14,973 bases of DNA from NCBI GenBank assembly GCA_009920225.1, contig RGAJ01000011.1:1-14973 (forward strand). Reading direction: 5' to 3'. The stretch comes from Paracoccaceae bacterium. GTDB taxonomy: Bacteria; Pseudomonadota; Alphaproteobacteria; Rhodobacterales; Rhodobacteraceae. Below are positions 6,879 to 14,973 of this stretch, one piece after another (the stretch's first letter is position 1; every line of letters begins with the position of its first letter). Both the position numbers and the translations under genes were made by a program. The notes beneath the pieces are model-generated. The model did not search any database, was not told where the DNA came from, and saw nothing but the letters and a program-made list of their open reading frames with translations.

Positions 6879-8324
6879 TCACATCGGGAAATCAGCAAGC
6901 TGAATTCCCCCAGATCTTGGATGAGATAAAGTCGCGGTCCGACGGGCATGTCGAACCAGTGGTCGAAGTAGAATGAGCGTTATAATCAACGCCGCAATTT
7001 CAGTCATATAGACGCTGGCATATCCTGTTGCGGGGCCAGCCAAATCTGCGCCGAACGCACCGCGCAGCGCCAACATGTTCACCCCGTCGCGCAGCGATCC
7101 GCCAAGCGCGATGGCACAGCCCGCCGCCGTCGCCTGCGCAGCACCCCACGCGCCCAAGGCCAATCCGCGACCTGCGTCATTGACCACGGGCAAGTTCATC
7201 GCGGTGATCAATGTGGCCACCGCGAATAATCCCGCACCCGCACCAATCAGCATGGCACCTGCGAAAAACACGGCGGGGGATCCGATGGGATGCGATACAA
7301 TCACCGCCGCAAAGGCAACGATACCCAAGCCCAAACCGATGACCATCAAACGATGGGGCAAAACGCCCAACCGCAAACGACGCGCGGCAAAGGCCAATCC
7401 GATCAAGGCCCCGATGGACCATGCCGCGGTCAACCACGTGGTCTTGGCCACGCTCAACCCCAAGACTTCACCCCCATAGGGTTCAAGCAAGACGTCTTGC
7501 ATATTGAACGCCAAGGTCCCGCCAAACACGACCACAATCAACCGCCCCGCACTTGGGGTCGACATGAAATCGGACCATGCGGACGAAAACGCAGGACGTG
7601 GACGATTGCGTTCTTGCACCGACATCGGGCGCACATGTTCTTGTTTCCACAGTGCAATGAGGTTCAACACCAACCCCGTCAACGCAGCGCCCTGCACCAC
7701 GCGAATAAGCGTCAGATTGGAAAAATCACGCAGCAACCATCCAATGATCACCGCAGAAATCCCCATCCCAAGCAGGTACATCACATACAACAGCGACACG
7801 ACGCGCGGGCGTGTTTCATCATCGGCGCGATCACTGGCCAATGCCAATCCTGCAGTTTGCGTCATGTGCAAACCAAGACCCGTCATCAAAAATGCCAAGG
7901 CTGCCAAAACTTCGCCCGCCCATGATGGGCCGATGGTTTGATCCCCTGACAAAACGATCAACGCAAATGGCATGATGGCAAGACCACCCATTTGAAACAG
8001 CGATCCAAACCAAATATAAGGCACCCGCTTCCACCCGATGGCAGACCGATGCGTATCAGACCGGAACCCCAAAACCGCGCGGAACGGCGCGATCAAAACG
8101 GGTAAAGCGATCATAAAGGCCACGATCATGGCCGACACGCTCAATTCAACAATCATGACACGGTTCAACGTGCCAAGTAACATCACGCTCGCCATTCCCA
8201 CCGACACTTGAAACAACGACAAACGCAGGATTTGCGACAAGGGCAAATCAACGCTGGCTGCATCCGCAAACGGAAGCATCTGTCGGGGCAACTGTGTCCA
8301 GGATTGGCGATTGCGGGATGTCAT
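6879..8324 (-). CDS. lhaA: LhaA, PucC-family LH1 antenna assembly transporter
   Basis: A 481-residue polytopic membrane protein of the bacteriochlorophyll delivery/PucC branch of the major facilitator superfamily, with about twelve hydrophobic segments. Family-like stretches are GTLNRVMIVEL (51-61), the loop FRSDTHRSAIGWKRVPYIW (87-105), and MQDVLLEPYGGEVLGLS (275-291). LhaA is known to promote assembly of the LH1 complex, perhaps by handling bacteriochlorophyll; PucC, which serves LH2, is a close relative, but the position just upstream of puhA indicates LhaA. ATG 8324 overlaps the bchM stop as ATGA (8321-8324), and a GGGGTG lies about 8 bases upstream. The frame stays open to 8540, but that extension is hydrophilic, lies wholly over bchM and does not resemble the family. 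Confidence 0.93.
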   Translation of the reverse strand: MTSRNRQSWTQLPRQMLPFADAASVDLPLSQILRLSLFQVSVGMASVMLLGTLNRVMIVELSVSAMIVAFMIALPVLIAPFRAVLGFRSDTHRSAIGWKRVPYIWFGSLFQMGGLAIMPFALIVLSGDQTIGPSWAGEVLAALAFLMTGLGLHMTQTAGLALASDRADDETRPRVVSLLYVMYLLGMGISAVIIGWLLRDFSNLTLIRVVQGAALTGLVLNLIALWKQEHVRPMSVQERNRPRPAFSSAWSDFMSTPSAGRLIVVVFGGTLAFNMQDVLLEPYGGEVLGLSVAKTTWLTAAWSIGALIGLAFAARRLRLGVLPHRLMVIGLGLGIVAFAAVIVSHPIGSPAVFFAGAMLIGAGAGLFAVATLITAMNLPVVNDAGRGLALGAWGAAQATAAGCAIALGGSLRDGVNMLALRGAFGADLAGPATGYASVYMTEIAALIITLILLRPLVRHARRTATLSHPRSGGIQLADFPM

Positions 8325-8991
8325 TTTTGGCACCCCATCGCATGTGAAATATAAAACCCAGAGGTCACACGACCCAGATCGAACAGGGTCGCCTGACCCT
8401 CGATTGCCCGGGATAGGCCAGAAAAGGACTGTGGGATCATGGTTGGGGATTTGTCCCCTTTTGGGGCCAATTTCCCCGCATACCACATCGCCATCAAAAG
8501 CGGTGTTTTGGGCGCAACGGTAAAGTTGATCTTGCCCCACGTGCGCGCGCTCAGCGATGTCAATACACGCGCCAAATCATCACGCGCATAGTAAATCATA
8601 CTGTCCATCGCAATGACGTGATCAAAACCGCCCAAGGCGGGATCACACATGTCACCCACCCGAAAATCGATCTGCGAATGCAAGGTGGTCGGAATGCGTT
8701 TGCGCGCGATATCAATCAAAGACGGGCTGATATCAATCGCCACAACATCGGCGCCCCGCTCGGCAAGCGCTTGGGTCAATTGTCCGGGCCCACAGCCCGC
8801 ATCCAATATCCGCGCACCCCTTAAATCACTGGGGACTTGTGCCAACAACTTGGCACGCATTTCATCACGTCCCGCCCGCACCGTTTGCCGAATGCGCGAT
8901 ACCGGCGCATCCGACGTCAGACGTTCCCACGTCTTGGTGGCGGTTTTGTCGAAATACATTTCGACCCGCGATAATGTTTGATGATACCCCA

Positions 8992-8992
<1 letters not shown>
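8321..8992 (-). CDS. bchM: BchM, Mg-protoporphyrin IX O-methyltransferase
   Basis: A 223-residue class I SAM-dependent methyltransferase. Motif I LDAGCGPG (63-70) binds S-adenosylmethionine, followed by VVAIDISPS (83-91) with the acidic ribose ligand and by FDHVIAMDSMIYY. It methylates the 13-propionate of Mg-protoporphyrin IX, making the substrate for AcsF. ATG 8992 shares one base with the bchL stop (TGATG); a TTG directly before it (8995) could add one residue, but ATG is preferred. The downstream end overlaps lhaA by 4 bases. Length agrees with the roughly 225-231 residues usual for the family. It lies between bchL and lhaA as in other Rhodobacterales clusters. Confidence 0.95.
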
Positions 8993-13475
<4,483 letters not shown>

Positions 13476-13486
<11 letters not shown>

Positions 13487-14973
13487 AATGGGCCTTTGCC
13501 TCGTACAAAGTGTCGATAGAAATTTCTGCCACACCGCGATCTGCGGCGTATTTTTCGGTGTTGCGGCGGGCTTTGCCACGCACAAAGAACGGGATTTTGC
13601 GCAGCTCTAATTCCGCATCATGCAACCAAATAACATTTGCGTTGCCCATGGTTGGCGCGACCTCTGTTGGAATGGTTTGTTGCGGGGTATGCGCGGCGTG
13701 ATGGCTGGGCCCTGCGGTGTCCGAGAATTCGAAATCGTCGCGGAACATGGTCAAAAGATGTTCTTCTAATCCCATGACCAACGGATGCACCCATGTGTCA
13801 AAAATGACGTTCGCACCTTCTGGTCCCATTTGTGGGGAATAGCGTGCAGGGAAATCTTGGACATGGACGGGCGCGGAAATCACTGCACAGGGAATGCCCA
13901 AACGTTTGCCAATGTGGCGTTCCATCTGCGTGCCCAAAATCAGTTCTGGTGCAAGCTCTGAAATGGCTTGTTCCAGTTCCAGATAATCGTCGGTGATCAG
14001 CGCATTCAGACCCATCTCTTTGGCCAAGGCCCGCACGGGACGCGCCATTTCGCGGTTGAAACATCCCAGACCCACGACATCAAATCCAATTTCGTCGCGC
14101 GCAATCCGCGCAGCTGTCATAGCATGAGTTCCATCGCCAAAGACGAAAACACGCTTGCCCGTCAAATAGGTGCTATCAACAGACGCCGAATACCATGGCA
14201 ATCTGGAAACCACCTGTTGGGACAGATCGGGTTTTCCGATAATCGCCGCCACTTCGGCCACGAAATCCGCGGTTGCGCCGACCCCGATGGGGACGGTTTT
14301 GGTAAAGGGTTGGCCCAAGTTGCGTTCCAGATACCGGCACGCCGTTTCCCCCGTTTCGGGGTACATCAACACGTTGAAATGCGCCTGCCCCAACAGTTTG
14401 ATGTCATCCGGGCTTGCCCCCATTGGCGCGCAGACATTCACCGTCACCCCAAGATCGTTCAGCAATCTGGTGATTTCGATGATGTCGTCGCGATGGCGGA
14501 ACCCTAGGGCGGTTGGGCCAATCAAATTGCAGGTGATCTCGGCCGTGCGGTCCATCGGCTTTGCCAAATGGCGCACGATTTGAAACAGTGTTTCATCCGC
14601 GCCAAAGTTTTCCTTGCGCTGATAACTGGGCAATTCAAGCGCCACGACGGGGATCGGCAGATCCAAGGCTTCGGCCAAACCGCCTGGGTCATCTTGGATC
14701 AATTCGGCGGTACAAGACGCGCCAACCAACAAAAGATCCGGCTTGAACCGTTCATAGGCCTCAAGACAGGCGGATTTAAACAAGGTCGCAGTGTCAGACC
14801 CCAAATCACGCGCTTGGAATGTTGTATAGGTGACAGGCGGTCTGTGGTTGCGCCGCTCAATCATCGTGAACAACAGATCGGCATAGGTGTCGCCCTGTGG
14901 TGCGTGCAACACCACATGTACGTTCTTCATACCGGTCGCGACGCGGATCGCACCGACATGGGGGGGGCCTTCG
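13476..14973 (-). CDS. bchB: BchB, dark-operative protochlorophyllide reductase subunit B (N-terminus cut by the window)
   Basis: The frame is open past the internal ATG at 14930 to the right edge: 14 more residues ([14 protein letters not shown]) precede it and match the start of BchB, so about eight residues are missing and 498 are visible. BchB forms the nitrogenase MoFe-like heterotetramer with BchN that reduces protochlorophyllide. Adding eight residues puts QGD at Asp36, the unusual aspartate ligand of the NB [4Fe-4S] cluster, and SVDSTYL at Asp274, the proposed proton donor; both agree with the published numbering of homologues. The block [13 protein letters not shown] follows. The C-terminal [25 protein letters not shown] is the family's protochlorophyllide-reductase end domain. 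The stop TAG 13476-13478 lies 11 bases into bchH. bchN is expected to the right of the window. Confidence 0.97.

Noticed and set aside
8325..8540. 72-codon N-terminal extension of lhaA
   Set aside because: It lies entirely over bchM in another frame, is rich in charged/Cys residues unlike LhaA, and ATG 8324 forms a standard ATGA overlap with bchM.

Overview
This window is a compact stretch of a bacteriochlorophyll photosynthesis gene cluster (PGC) from an alphaproteobacterium. Gene content and order (bchD-bchO converging on cycA-hemA-puhE-acsF-bciE-puhCBA-lhaA-bchMLHB) point to the Rhodobacterales, most plausibly a Roseobacter-group aerobic anoxygenic phototroph. That placement is inferred from gene order and protein resemblance recalled from memory; no search was run.

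Layout. On the + strand, positions 1-171 hold the last 56 codons of bchD (Mg-chelatase subunit), coupled by an ATGA overlap to bchO (168-1031). Everything else lies on the - strand and is read from right to left: bchB (runs off the right edge), bchH, bchL, bchM, lhaA, puhA, puhB, puhC, bciE, acsF, puhE, hemA and, after a 63-base gap containing a hairpin, a cytochrome c2 gene (cycA). bchO and cycA converge with only 6 bases between their stop codons.

How the genes work together. HemA makes 5-aminolevulinate, the first tetrapyrrole precursor. BchH and BchD (with BchI outside the window, perhaps helped by BchO) insert Mg into protoporphyrin IX. BchM methylates the product. AcsF with its small partner BciE forms the isocyclic ring using O2. 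BchL and BchB (with BchN outside) reduce protochlorophyllide in the dark-operative reductase. PuhA is the H subunit of the reaction centre; PuhB, PuhC, PuhE and LhaA are assembly factors for the reaction centre and LH1 antenna. Cytochrome c2 returns electrons from the bc1 complex to the photo-oxidised reaction centre.

The - strand genes are extremely tight: six junctions overlap (1, 1, 4, 4, 11 and 11 bases), and the gaps are 2, 9, 17, 27, 31 and 63 bases. This fits one long read-through transcription unit ('superoperon') with translational coupling. There is no stretch over 300 bases without a gene. I found no tRNA, rRNA, CRISPR array, insertion sequence, integrase or recognisably foreign gene. 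I do not see an undescribed system here: all genes belong to known PGC families. The points most worth a second look are a cysteine cluster in BchH, the bciE gene, and the hairpin that sets cycA apart from hemA.
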